Shown in pieces: positions 7,424-14,649 of a DNA stretch of 20,090 bases (its first letter is position 1; each line of letters starts with the position of its first letter). A program made the translations under genes and the position numbers. The stretch is taken from positions 1-20,090 of the forward strand of contig CAZIVE010000045.1 in assembly GCA_964542435.1 (NCBI GenBank), given 5' to 3'. This DNA is from CAZIVE01 sp964542435. Lineage in GTDB: Bacteria; Bacteroidota; Bacteroidia; Bacteroidales; Tannerellaceae. The notes beneath the pieces were generated by a model. That model ran no database searches, was not told the DNA's origin, and saw only the letters and a program-made list of their open reading frames with translations.

Positions 7424-7693
7424 ATTCCTTGATGCCGGAGTTCGTGACTTTAGCTCTTGATCCGTACTTTTTTATCCCAGAATCATGATTTGGAGGTCAA
7501 GATTGGCATTTCGGCGTGCCGGAATGCCAATTTAGAGGTCGAGATTGCCACAAAATGGCGACAAAGTGATGATCTGGGGGTCAAGATTGCCATTCTGGCA
7601 CGCCAGAATCATGATTTAGAGGTCGAGATTGCCACAAAATGACCATAAAGTTGTGATCTGGAGGTCTAAACGCCTATTCCGGCATGCCGGAGT
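7424..7693. repeat. 42/84-bp periodic intergenic repeat with phased dyads
   Basis: Five units beginning GAT(T/C)TGGAGGTC or close variants start at 7487, 7529, 7571, 7613 and 7655, exactly 42 bp apart. Units alternate in type. The A type contains an 18-bp dyad with 8-bp arms and a 2-nt centre; such dyads lie at 7508-7525, 7592-7609 (ATTCTGGCACGCCAGAAT) and 7676-7693. A related sequence, with 16 of 18 bases matching the last dyad, lies at 7424-7441. All four are exactly 84 bp apart. The first A dyad extends to a near-perfect 30-nt hairpin (7502-7531). The B type (7529-7570, 7613-7654) carries GAGATTGCCACAAAATG. The array fills the gap between two convergent genes, with its outer dyads 12 and 27 nt from their stop codons. 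Since 42 is divisible by 3, part of it reads as a 14-residue repeat, but stops interrupt that frame. Confidence 0.85.
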
Positions 7694-7719
7694 TCTAAGA
7701 AAGATCTGCGGCAGACATT

Positions 7720-8412
7720 TCAAGCCTTGGGATTGTCGTTTGCCTGGGCCTTTTTCTGGCTCTCCTGATCCATTTTCTCTAATTCGGCTATCTCTTGTTC
7801 GACTTGGAGTCCGCGGGATATCTCGAAATAGATCTCATAGCGGGCATATTGTCCACTCAGGTTTTTCAACGTGAACTTATCGCAGATATGTTTTTCGTCG
7901 TGAACCATCTCGTGTTTCTCATAATCCCACAAGTCGAGGTATTGCTGCATGAACTCATACTCGTCGGCAAAGCAGGTAACGTAGAACGGATTCTGTTCCG
8001 AGCCGTCGCCGGTGAAGTTGATGGCTTCGAGAATGTTCATCAGACGTTCGCTGTAACGTTTTGTTTCCGCTTCGGACTTATTGGAACGTTGGCAGGCAAT
8101 CCAGGCACGTGAAAGTGCCGGGCAGCAGAGCGGGTTGATGGAAAGAATCTGATTGGCATCTTTGAGCAGCTGATCGTATTGTTCCTTCTTCAGAAGATCG
8201 CTCAGGTAACCGTCGCAGCCGAGTGTCGCCATAAACCCTTTGGTGAACGACATACAGTAATAGGCAAGAACATAGTCGGGACGATTCAGATTGGAACTAT
8301 CCTTGATCATCTCCTCCAAAAGTGTCTTGAAGGCGTCTGCGTGATTATGAAGATATTCGCCCATCTTCTTGTAATCGATGGGGAACAGCGGGATTTTCTG
8401 CATTGTTTTCAT
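7720..8412 (-). CDS. DUF4919-family protein
   Basis: A 230-residue soluble protein without signal peptide or membrane segment. It matches what I know of the Bacteroidetes DUF4919 family: a helical, TPR-like middle (LLKDANQILSINPLCCPALSRAW, in part, at about 83-105) and a C-terminal part containing GDGSEQNPFYVTCFADEYEF (about 136-155) followed by beta-type strands ending near YEIYFEIS. The last about 25 residues are a charged Lys/Glu/Gln-rich tail. A start at 8412 or at the second ATG (8403) is equally possible. The function is unknown. It lies 79 nt downstream of cobC on the same strand, so read-through from the cobalamin operon is possible, and it ends facing the repeat array. Confidence 0.75.
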   Translation of the reverse strand: MKTMQKIPLFPIDYKKMGEYLHNHADAFKTLLEEMIKDSSNLNRPDYVLAYYCMSFTKGFMATLGCDGYLSDLLKKEQYDQLLKDANQILSINPLCCPALSRAWIACQRSNKSEAETKRYSERLMNILEAINFTGDGSEQNPFYVTCFADEYEFMQQYLDLWDYEKHEMVHDEKHICDKFTLKNLSGQYARYEIYFEISRGLQVEQEIAELEKMDQESQKKAQANDNPKA

Positions 8413-8491
8413 ATCTGTGATTCTTTGTTTGACGGTGCGAAAATAATGATTGTATTTCCTTTCACCACCTTTTTGATCGTTTTGTTTTTTG

Positions 8492-9022
8492 TTATATCTC
8501 TATTTTAATGACCGAACCGAAAACCGGAACTTCGCGAAATGCGTGGTCCAAAGTGACGAGTCCGGCATAAACGCGAGCGCATGCCAGAACGCCGCCGTGT
8601 GCAAAGACGCATGCTTGATGCAATCCCTGCGCTTTCACCTCGTTGAGGAAACGACTCACGCGGTCGTATTGTTGCTGGAGCGATTCTCCGTTGGGAGCCG
8701 GTACGTTGACCCAATCGTCGAACCAAGCTTTGCTGCGCGGATCGGCGGAAAGATCTTCCCACGAGGTCATCTCCCAATCTCCGAAAGAGATCTCTTTGAT
8801 GCGATCATCGCGAGTTGCATCCGGATAACCGCAGAACGTGGCCAGTTTTACACAGCGGGAAAGCGGACTGCACCATACTTTGTCAAAGGTAAGTCCTTTG
8901 AGATTCTGCTTGACTGCCTTTGCTTCCTCTTCGAATGTAGGAGCGACGGCCACATCTGTCTGTCCGTAAGCCCAGCCGGCAGGAACAGCCACAGAAGTAT
9001 GTCGTACGAGATAAAGTTTCAT
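8492..9022 (-). CDS. cobC: Alpha-ribazole phosphatase CobC
   Basis: A 176-residue histidine-phosphatase-superfamily protein. The phosphoacceptor motif is LVRHT (5-9, His8), with SPLSR (52-56), the acidic EISFGDWE segment (78-85) and the second catalytic histidine in FAHGG (140-144). Phosphoglycerate-mutase-like folds are broad, but position right after cobS (2-nt gap) in a cobU-cobT-cobS cluster points to CobC, which removes the 5'-phosphate from alpha-ribazole phosphate or from cobalamin phosphate. It is cytoplasmic and the last clear member of the operon. Confidence 0.9.
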   Translation of the reverse strand: MKLYLVRHTSVAVPAGWAYGQTDVAVAPTFEEEAKAVKQNLKGLTFDKVWCSPLSRCVKLATFCGYPDATRDDRIKEISFGDWEMTSWEDLSADPRSKAWFDDWVNVPAPNGESLQQQYDRVSRFLNEVKAQGLHQACVFAHGGVLACARVYAGLVTLDHAFREVPVFGSVIKIEI

Positions 9023-9024
9023 GA

Positions 9025-9774
9025 TCAGATGAATTTAAATTGAATGATGGCAATACCCAGATAGAAACTCAGTTCGCACAACAGAAACAAAGCTCCGCAG
9101 CAGTCGCCGGTGTAGCCGTTGATCTTCCGTTTCATCATCGTTGTCAGGATAAACCAAACCACGATGGGCAGAACAGCTGCAAACAGATAGATCTTTTCGG
9201 GCAACCAGAAGAGTGCCGCGATGGCGAAGACAAAGCTGATGGCATATTCCGTCGGAGTCATGCGGCTGTAAACCGTTTTGTTCTTTGCCTCTTCCTCCTT
9301 ACGGGCATACGGCAGCCGATTGATGATCATGCTGCTGACACCTTTGGCAAAAGGATCGCCGGCCAAGATGGCGCTGCCTGCTATTTCCAGCGGCAGTGAA
9401 TCCAGCAGGAGATAGAGCGTCAGAAAATAGAGGATCAATCCAATGACACCATAGCTTCCGATATGCGAATCCTTCATGATGGCAAGTGTGCCTTCCCGAT
9501 CTCTTCCGCCGCCGAATCCGTCGAGGAAGTCAGCCAATCCGTCTTCGTGCAGACATCCTGTGATGAGGAGTCGCGTGAGAATGGCGAGGATGATGGCTAT
9601 CTCAAAAGGCAGGATCAATGAGGCAACATAGAGCATCAGTACTGAAAGTCCGGCTGTAAGCCAGCCCGTCAACGACCAATAGGCGACAACGTTCTTGTAA
9701 CTTTCCTTTGGGATCTGTGTGATGCGCCAAAAGGGAAGTCGCGTGAAGAAGGTAAGTGCTGCCAGAATTTTCAT
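9025..9774 (-). CDS. cobS: Adenosylcobinamide-GDP ribazoletransferase CobS
   Basis: A 249-residue polytopic membrane protein that joins adenosylcobinamide-GDP to alpha-ribazole (or its phosphate), the last condensation of cobalamin assembly. The signature HEDGLADFLDGFGGGRDR is at 76-93, followed by MKDSHIGSYG (100-109), both highly characteristic of CobS; the acidic residues are expected to bind Mg2+ and the GDP moiety. Several hydrophobic helices follow. It sits 9 nt after cobT and 2 nt before cobC. Confidence 0.95.
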   Translation of the reverse strand: MKILAALTFFTRLPFWRITQIPKESYKNVVAYWSLTGWLTAGLSVLMLYVASLILPFEIAIILAILTRLLITGCLHEDGLADFLDGFGGGRDREGTLAIMKDSHIGSYGVIGLILYFLTLYLLLDSLPLEIAGSAILAGDPFAKGVSSMIINRLPYARKEEEAKNKTVYSRMTPTEYAISFVFAIAALFWLPEKIYLFAAVLPIVVWFILTTMMKRKINGYTGDCCGALFLLCELSFYLGIAIIQFKFI

Positions 9775-9783
9775 CGAAACGAT

Positions 9784-10824
9784 TTATTTGAAATATTTGG
9801 TGATGGAAGCCTGTTTGAAGCTGTGCATCTCGTTGATCATTCGCACAGCTGATTCCAGAATCGGATAGGCGCAAACCGAACCGCTGCCTTCGCCGAGCCT
9901 CATTCCGAGACTCAATAACGGTTGAGCTCCGAGATAGTCGAGCAGTCGTTTGTGACCCGATTCGTCACCGCAATGGCCGAAGATGCAGTAGTCCAACATC
10001 GCTGGATAAAGACGGGAAGCTACCAGCACGCAGTTGGTCATGATGAATCCGTCCACCAGAATGATCATTCCCAATTCGGCTGCACGAAGCATTCCGCCGA
10101 CAGAAGCCACCATCTCATAGCCGCCGAAATAGCGCATGATATCTTCAGCCGAGCTGTCGCCTTTATAGTTGTCCAGTGATTGTTTGAGTACTTCATATTT
10201 ATGTTGTACACCGGCATCGTCCAATCCGCTTCCGGCACCTACACATTCTCTCAGTGGGATTCCGGTAAGCGTTGTCATCCACATGCTCGAAGCGGCTGTG
10301 TTGGCTACGCCCATTTCTCCGAAACTGACCACATTGCAGCCTTCATTGTGACAATCGTCCACAATCTCAGCACCGACTTTCAGCGTCAGATCAGCCTCTT
10401 CAGGTGTGATGGCCGCTTCATGAAGGAAATTGCGTGTGCCTTTGCGGATCTTTCTTTCAATCAATTCAGGAATCTCAGGGAAGTCATAATCCACGCCGAC
10501 ATCCACGATCTTCAGTTTGAAGCCATGCTGACGGGAAAGGAAGCAGACTCCGGCGCCGCCATTCAGAAAGTTGAACACAACCTGAGGCGTCACTTCCCGT
10601 GGCGTTTTGCTCACACCTTCAAAGGCAATGCCGTGATCGGCGGCAAAGATGACGTTCATCGGATGTGAAAGAGTGGGTGAGAGCGTCTGTTGAATCAAGC
10701 CTACTTGTTTGGCAATCACTTCGAGCGTGCCGAGTGAACCTTTGGGTTTGGTTAGATTATCTATTTTGTCTTGCAGGGCAGGAGCAAGCTGTTTGTCTGT
10801 CCTTTTAATATTGAATGTTATCAT
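9784..10824 (-). CDS. cobT: Nicotinate-nucleotide-DMB phosphoribosyltransferase CobT
   Basis: A 346-residue enzyme that transfers phosphoribose from nicotinate mononucleotide to the lower-ligand base, giving alpha-ribazole phosphate. Family landmarks include NLTKPKGSLGTLE (23-35), AADHG (61-65), FGEMGVANTAASS (168-180, with Glu170) and the C-terminal GMRLGEGSGS (307-316), whose Glu312 matches the catalytic base. I chose the ATG at 10824 because homology starts there; a longer frame to 10929 overlaps cobU and is rejected. It follows cobU by 20 nt. Lower-ligand specificity (dimethylbenzimidazole or another base) cannot be read from the sequence. Confidence 0.96.
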   Translation of the reverse strand: MITFNIKRTDKQLAPALQDKIDNLTKPKGSLGTLEVIAKQVGLIQQTLSPTLSHPMNVIFAADHGIAFEGVSKTPREVTPQVVFNFLNGGAGVCFLSRQHGFKLKIVDVGVDYDFPEIPELIERKIRKGTRNFLHEAAITPEEADLTLKVGAEIVDDCHNEGCNVVSFGEMGVANTAASSMWMTTLTGIPLRECVGAGSGLDDAGVQHKYEVLKQSLDNYKGDSSAEDIMRYFGGYEMVASVGGMLRAAELGMIILVDGFIMTNCVLVASRLYPAMLDYCIFGHCGDESGHKRLLDYLGAQPLLSLGMRLGEGSGSVCAYPILESAVRMINEMHSFKQASITKYFK

Positions 10825-10844
10825 GATTTTTTTAAAGTTATTAT

Positions 10845-11363
10845 TTAATTGCCTTTCACTTTCATCGGAATGCCGCTGACCATCAGAACGACCTTGTCTG
10901 CCTTCGAAGCGATATATTGATTGGCCCATCCTTCAAGGTCTGTAAACTTCCGTTGCAACTCGTCAGGCGAGACGCCGCCCATTCCCAGTTCGTTGGTGAC
11001 GAAGATGAAGATGGCGTCTTGAGCTGTGAGTTTGTCAAACTCCTCTTTGATTAGTTGAAGTGAACCTTCCACATCTCCTTTCGAATCGAAAAAGAAATTG
11101 GTCGCCCATAGCGTTACACAATCCACAACAACGACACGACCGTTCAGATTGTGCCGACTGAGAAATTTCTCCTCTTCGATATTGGTCCATTGCGGACCGC
11201 GATTGCGTTGATGCCGTTCGATGCGCTGACGATACTCGTCGTCCCAGACGCGAGATGTGGCCAGATAGACAGGATTGTCAGAGAGTGAAAGTGCCAGTCT
11301 CATGGCTTCTGTGCTTTTCCCCGAGCGCTGACCGCCTGTTATCAGTATGATTTGTCTTTCCAT
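10845..11363 (-). CDS. cobU: Adenosylcobinamide kinase/guanylyltransferase CobU
   Basis: A 172-residue bifunctional enzyme that phosphorylates adenosylcobinamide and then adds GMP to form adenosylcobinamide-GDP. The P-loop is GGQRSGKS (10-17), followed by VYLATS (32-37), a RIERHQRNRG segment (48-56) with the expected guanylylated His51, VTNELGMGGVSPD (122-134) and the C-terminal VSGIPMKVKG (162-171). All are textbook CobU features and the length is normal. It is the first gene of the cobU-cobT-cobS-cobC operon; a -7 box ends 7 nt before the ATG, so the leader would be very short. Confidence 0.96.
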   Translation of the reverse strand: MERQIILITGGQRSGKSTEAMRLALSLSDNPVYLATSRVWDDEYRQRIERHQRNRGPQWTNIEEEKFLSRHNLNGRVVVVDCVTLWATNFFFDSKGDVEGSLQLIKEEFDKLTAQDAIFIFVTNELGMGGVSPDELQRKFTDLEGWANQYIASKADKVVLMVSGIPMKVKGN

Positions 11364-11370
11364 TGCGTGC

Positions 11371-11378
11371 CAAAGATA
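11371..11378 (-). promoter_or_regulatory. -7 promoter box (TATCTTTG) for cobUTSC
   Basis: Minus-strand TATCTTTG is a full match to TAnnTTTG, ending 7 nt before the cobU ATG. No clear TTTG lies at the -33 distance. It would give cobU its own promoter, separate from cbiB-eamA, and leaves no room for a riboswitch in this 79-bp gap. Confidence 0.4.
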
Positions 11379-11442
11379 AGAAATAGAATTGGATGACCTG
11401 CTTGCCGTGCCGTTTTTTATTGCTTGGAATCCTTGCTAAAGG

Positions 11443-12363
11443 TTATGCTTGCGTTCCCAACCATAAGAACAGCATGCTGAGAAGCACGAGTGCCAGATCA
11501 ATCGATTTGGCCTTGAGGTTGTGTTCGTGAAACATCCATGCACCGAAGAGAAACGACACCACGACGCTGCCTCGGCGAACCATAGACACAATTGAAATCA
11601 TGGCATTCGGCAGGCTTAGTGCATAGAAATATACAAAATCGGCCAAGGTAAGAAACACGCTGATGAAAACGATGCACCAATCCCAATGAAGCGGCGTTGT
11701 GTTGCGGCGTGTCGGCCACCACAAAATAAGAAGAATGAGCAGCATCAATCCGCATTGATATACATTATACCAACCTTGTACTGTCATTTGGTCCAATCCT
11801 TCGCCGCCTTGATCGATGGGAGCGAGCAGATATTTGTCGTAGAGTCCGCTTATTGCACCCAGAATGGCAGCCAGCACTACAAAGTAAATCCAACGGTTGT
11901 GCGAGAAACGGATGCCTTCTTTGCGCCCGCTGATGCTGAGAAGGAAGAAGGATAAGATGGCTGTGACGACGCCTGCCCATTGCAAGGCATTGAGCCGCTC
12001 TCCGAATACGAGCAGAGCGCCTACGAGAACCATCACAGGACGCGTGGCATTGATCGGTCCGACAATGGTTATCGGCAGATGCTTCATGCCAAAGTAACCG
12101 AATATCCACGATGAAAGGACAATCACGGACTTCAGCAGGATGAAGCGATGCACTTCCCATCCGGCTACTGGAACATAGAACAAAGATTCACTGGACAGAC
12201 AGCCGAGAGCAGAACCAATGATAAACGGTGCGAATATAAGGGAACAAAACAGTGTGTTGAGAAATAGAACCGGAATGACGGCATTGTCTCTCAACGAATG
12301 TTTCTTAAATACATCATAGAAGCCTAATAAGACAGCTGATATAAAGGATAAGATTAACCACAT
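11443..12363 (-). CDS. EamA/DMT-superfamily transporter
   Basis: A 306-residue protein with about ten membrane helices in two halves, each matching the EamA (drug/metabolite transporter) repeat: first half about 1-145, second half about 155-306. The GPINATRPVMVLVGALLVFGE stretch (in part) near residues 102-122 is the typical end of the first repeat. The substrate is unknown. It starts 2 nt after the cbiB stop, so the two are almost certainly co-transcribed. That tight link suggests, as inference only, transport of a cobalamin precursor, lower-ligand base or aminopropanol-related compound. Confidence 0.85.
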   Translation of the reverse strand: MWLILSFISAVLLGFYDVFKKHSLRDNAVIPVLFLNTLFCSLIFAPFIIGSALGCLSSESLFYVPVAGWEVHRFILLKSVIVLSSWIFGYFGMKHLPITIVGPINATRPVMVLVGALLVFGERLNALQWAGVVTAILSFFLLSISGRKEGIRFSHNRWIYFVVLAAILGAISGLYDKYLLAPIDQGGEGLDQMTVQGWYNVYQCGLMLLILLILWWPTRRNTTPLHWDWCIVFISVFLTLADFVYFYALSLPNAMISIVSMVRRGSVVVSFLFGAWMFHEHNLKAKSIDLALVLLSMLFLWLGTQA

Positions 12364-12365
12364 GC

Positions 12366-13325
12366 CTATACAATGTAACCTTGTGTGAGGAGTATGATTA
12401 CGACAATCAGACCCATGAGAAGTTCCGTACGATTGTTGGCTGTAACGGCTTTCCGAAGATCATCGTCGTTAAAATCCCGTCCGTTCGTTCCAATGTAAGG
12501 TTTGACGACCGTATCGCCGAAATAAATGTGTGTCCCGCCGAACTGACAGTCGAGGATCGCAGCCAGTGCAGATTCAGGATAGCCGGAATTGGGACTGGCA
12601 TGTTTGGATCCATAATGCAGGACGAAACCGATGCGGTTCAGTTTTCCCATGACTAGCAGCATGAAGAAGGCGGTGATGCGTGCAGGAATATAATTCGCTA
12701 TGTCATCGATTCTTGCTGCCCAGCATCCGAAGAGCTGGTAACGTTCATTGCGATATCCGATCATCGAATCCAATGTGTTGATCATCTTATAAGCCAGCAT
12801 GCCGGGCAAACCGAAGATCAGAAACCAGAACATCGGTGAAATGACGCCGTCGCTGAGGTTTTCGGAGAGTGTTTCCAATCCGGCTGTCCGAATCTCTTGG
12901 TTGCTGAGTCCGGACGTGTCGCGTCCCACGATTCGTGCCACCTGTTTCCGTCCCTCTTCCGTACTGCGGTTGACAGCCGCAAAGGTTGCCTTTACCTCCT
13001 TGATCAGTGTTTCCCCTGAGAGACAGTAAAAGACGCCGACGGCTGTGAGCAGCGATGTAAGGAAAGGTGTTATCAATAAACTGGCATAGAGAATCAAAGT
13101 GGTGAGAATAAATACGCCGAGAATCAGTGAGAGGCTCATCACGGCGCCTCTTCTCAGACGGTCGTTGCCGTGGTTCCATCGTTCTTCGCCGTTGCCGATC
13201 CATTTGCCAAAGAGAACGACAGGATGAAACCATCCTTCAGGATCACCCAAGAGACGATCGGCAAGCCATCCGACAAGGAAGGGAATGACAATGAACAGCT
13301 GTGAAGGATGTAAATATTCAAACAT
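12366..13325 (-). CDS. cbiB: Adenosylcobinamide-phosphate synthase CbiB
   Basis: A 319-residue membrane protein of the CbiB/CobD family, which attaches the aminopropanol (or its phosphate) arm to adenosylcobyric acid. Landmarks are LADRLLGDPEGWFHPVVLFG (about 21-40), GRDTSGLS (about 142-149), the ETLSENLSDGVISPMFW block (about 160-176), NTLDSMIGYRNERYQLFG (about 193-210) and ASPNSGYPESALA (about 254-266). The ATG at 13325 is preferred: an in-frame ATG at 13361 lies upstream of the -7 box at 13349-13356 and would not be on the message. It is head of a cbiB-eamA unit and diverges from the HU/SPOR gene. Confidence 0.95.
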   Translation of the reverse strand: MFEYLHPSQLFIVIPFLVGWLADRLLGDPEGWFHPVVLFGKWIGNGEERWNHGNDRLRRGAVMSLSLILGVFILTTLILYASLLITPFLTSLLTAVGVFYCLSGETLIKEVKATFAAVNRSTEEGRKQVARIVGRDTSGLSNQEIRTAGLETLSENLSDGVISPMFWFLIFGLPGMLAYKMINTLDSMIGYRNERYQLFGCWAARIDDIANYIPARITAFFMLLVMGKLNRIGFVLHYGSKHASPNSGYPESALAAILDCQFGGTHIYFGDTVVKPYIGTNGRDFNDDDLRKAVTANNRTELLMGLIVVIILLTQGYIV

Positions 13326-13348
13326 GGACAGTCTCAGATTTCGGATGA

Positions 13349-13382
13349 CAAATATAGTCAAAAATATTGGTTTGAGCTCAAA
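13349..13382 (-). promoter_or_regulatory. Promoter of cbiB (TTTG-N22-TATATTTG)
   Basis: On the minus strand, TATATTTG (13356 to 13349) is a full -7 match, with TTTG (13382 to 13379) 22 bp upstream, slightly longer than the usual 19-21. The predicted start is about 20 nt before the ATG at 13325 and decides that start over the one at 13361. The -33 part lies in the palindrome TTTGAGCTCAAA (13371-13382), which it shares with the opposing promoter. Confidence 0.5.
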
Positions 13383-13396
13383 GATTCTTACCTTTG
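13366..13396 (+). promoter_or_regulatory. Promoter of the HU/SPOR gene (TTG-N19-TACCTTTG)
   Basis: TTG at 13367-13369 is followed after 19 bp by TACCTTTG at 13389-13396, the best two-element Bacteroidales promoter in the window. The box ends only 4 nt before the ATG at 13401. By the family's geometry, transcription would begin at or one base before the start codon, so the mRNA should be leaderless. Confidence 0.6.
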
Positions 13397-13400
13397 TGAT

Positions 13401-14444
13401 ATGCTAAGGATTGTGGAACATATAGAAAAACTGCTGCGTACGCACGACTGTGTCACGATTCCTCACTTTGGAGGATTTGTGCTTCAGTGGTTTCCGTCGT
13501 CTGTCGAAGGTGATCTGTTCCATCCGATGCATCGTAGCATTCTCTTCAACGCCACATTGCAGCACACCGATGGTTTGATTCAGGAATCGTATATGAAAGC
13601 GTACGGTGTGGAATATCACGAAGCAGAGCTGATGGTTGAGGAAGATGCTGATAAGTTGCGTTCTCAGCTTGAGAAATCGCGTACTGTTCCGTTCGGAGAA
13701 ATCGGCCTCTTCAAATTGGGTAAAGAGGATCAGATCATCTTCCAGCCTTGTATCAATGATTCTTTCGACGCTGCATCGTACGGTTTGACGGATTTCCATT
13801 TTCCTCTCTTGCCTGTTCTCGAACAGCGTGAAGTGGAAAAGAAGATCCTCGATGTGAAACGAGGCGTTCGTCACGATGTCTATTACATTCCGGTGAGTCG
13901 CAAACTGCTGCATGTTGCTGCTTCCATTGCTGCCGCAGTAGCTTTGTTCTTCCTTATTTCCACGCCCGTAAAAGATGTCAATCCTTCTGCTTACACGGCC
14001 AGTTTCGTGCCGTCAGCGTTGGTTCCGGAAGAGATTTCACAACCGTCTGATTCCGTTCAACCGACTGATTCAACGGCTGTCGTTTTGGAATCAACAGAAG
14101 ATCAGAATTCCGTGAATACGGAAACTACAGTGGCAGCGCCTCAAATGACAACGCAATCCGTTGCGACGCCTGCTCCTCAACCTGAATCACCAAAGCCGGA
14201 AGCTTCGGTCAGAACCAAATGGTTTCACGCTGTGATCGGCAGTTTTCCATCCGAATCGGCTGCCAAGAGTTATCTCTCCCATATCAATCACAGCAAATAT
14301 CCCCATGCAAACATTATCAACCGCGATGGGAAATATCGTATCTATGCTGATAGATTTGATAATCGCACCGCGGCAGAAAGTTATATCGAGAATCTTAGGA
14401 GTTCCTCTAATTATCAGGATGCCTGGTTATTCATCAGTCGCTAA
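13401..14444 (+). CDS. HU-like domain / SPOR domain membrane protein
   Basis: A 347-residue protein. Residues 1-130 resemble the Bacteroidetes HU-CCDC81-type domain (MLRIVEHIEKLLRTHDCVTI, with the IPHFGGFVL signature at 20-28 and VPFGEIGLFKLGKEDQIIF at 96-114). One membrane helix (about 169-188) is followed by a long Pro/Ser/Thr/Glu linker (190-270). The C-terminal SPOR domain (about 272-347; KWFHAVIGSFPSESAAKSYL start) is the kind that binds denuded peptidoglycan at division sites. The layout implies a cytoplasmic DNA- or protein-binding N-domain linked to a wall-binding periplasmic domain. The N-terminal motif begins at residue 1, so 13401 is the true start even though it abuts the promoter. 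Its 3' end overlaps the convergent ribbon-helix-helix gene by 11 nt. Confidence 0.85.
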   Translation: MLRIVEHIEKLLRTHDCVTIPHFGGFVLQWFPSSVEGDLFHPMHRSILFNATLQHTDGLIQESYMKAYGVEYHEAELMVEEDADKLRSQLEKSRTVPFGEIGLFKLGKEDQIIFQPCINDSFDAASYGLTDFHFPLLPVLEQREVEKKILDVKRGVRHDVYYIPVSRKLLHVAASIAAAVALFFLISTPVKDVNPSAYTASFVPSALVPEEISQPSDSVQPTDSTAVVLESTEDQNSVNTETTVAAPQMTTQSVATPAPQPESPKPEASVRTKWFHAVIGSFPSESAAKSYLSHINHSKYPHANIINRDGKYRIYADRFDNRTAAESYIENLRSSSNYQDAWLFISR

Positions 14445-14643
14445 CGTTCGTTCCTCCCTCTTTTCCCTTTTTCTTTAATCTTCCGGACTTTCGCAAAGCT
14501 TGGTCGATGATGTATTGGATTTGTCCGTTCGTACTTCTGAACTCGGCGGCAGCCCATGCTTCCACAGCTTCCATCATATCTGCGTCGATACGTAGAATGA
14601 AACTCTTCGTCTTTTGTCCTTTGCCAGCCGTTTTATCTTCCAT
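14434..14643 (-). CDS. Arc-like ribbon-helix-helix DNA-binding protein
   Basis: A 69-residue basic protein with a ribbon-helix-helix core at about 13-52: strand KSFILRID (13-20), helix A MMEAVEAWAAAEF and helix B STNGQIQYIIDQALRK. This matches the Arc-like proteins common in Bacteroidetes, often mislabelled as toxin-antitoxin components. The C-terminal 15 residues are Lys/Gly rich. It is the last gene of the SPFH operon, 6 nt after the 47-residue membrane protein, and may autoregulate the operon (inference). It overlaps the 3' end of the SPOR gene by 11 nt, tail to tail. Confidence 0.8.
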   Translation of the reverse strand: MEDKTAGKGQKTKSFILRIDADMMEAVEAWAAAEFRSTNGQIQYIIDQALRKSGRLKKKGKEGGTNVSD

Positions 14644-14649
14644 GATGTT

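Noticed and set aside
7424..7693. CRISPR array
   Set aside because: The whole 42-bp unit repeats with variation, no unique spacers separate constant repeats, and no cas genes are present.
10825..10929. A longer cobT start inside cobU
   Set aside because: The extra 35 residues do not resemble CobT and would overlap cobU coding sequence.
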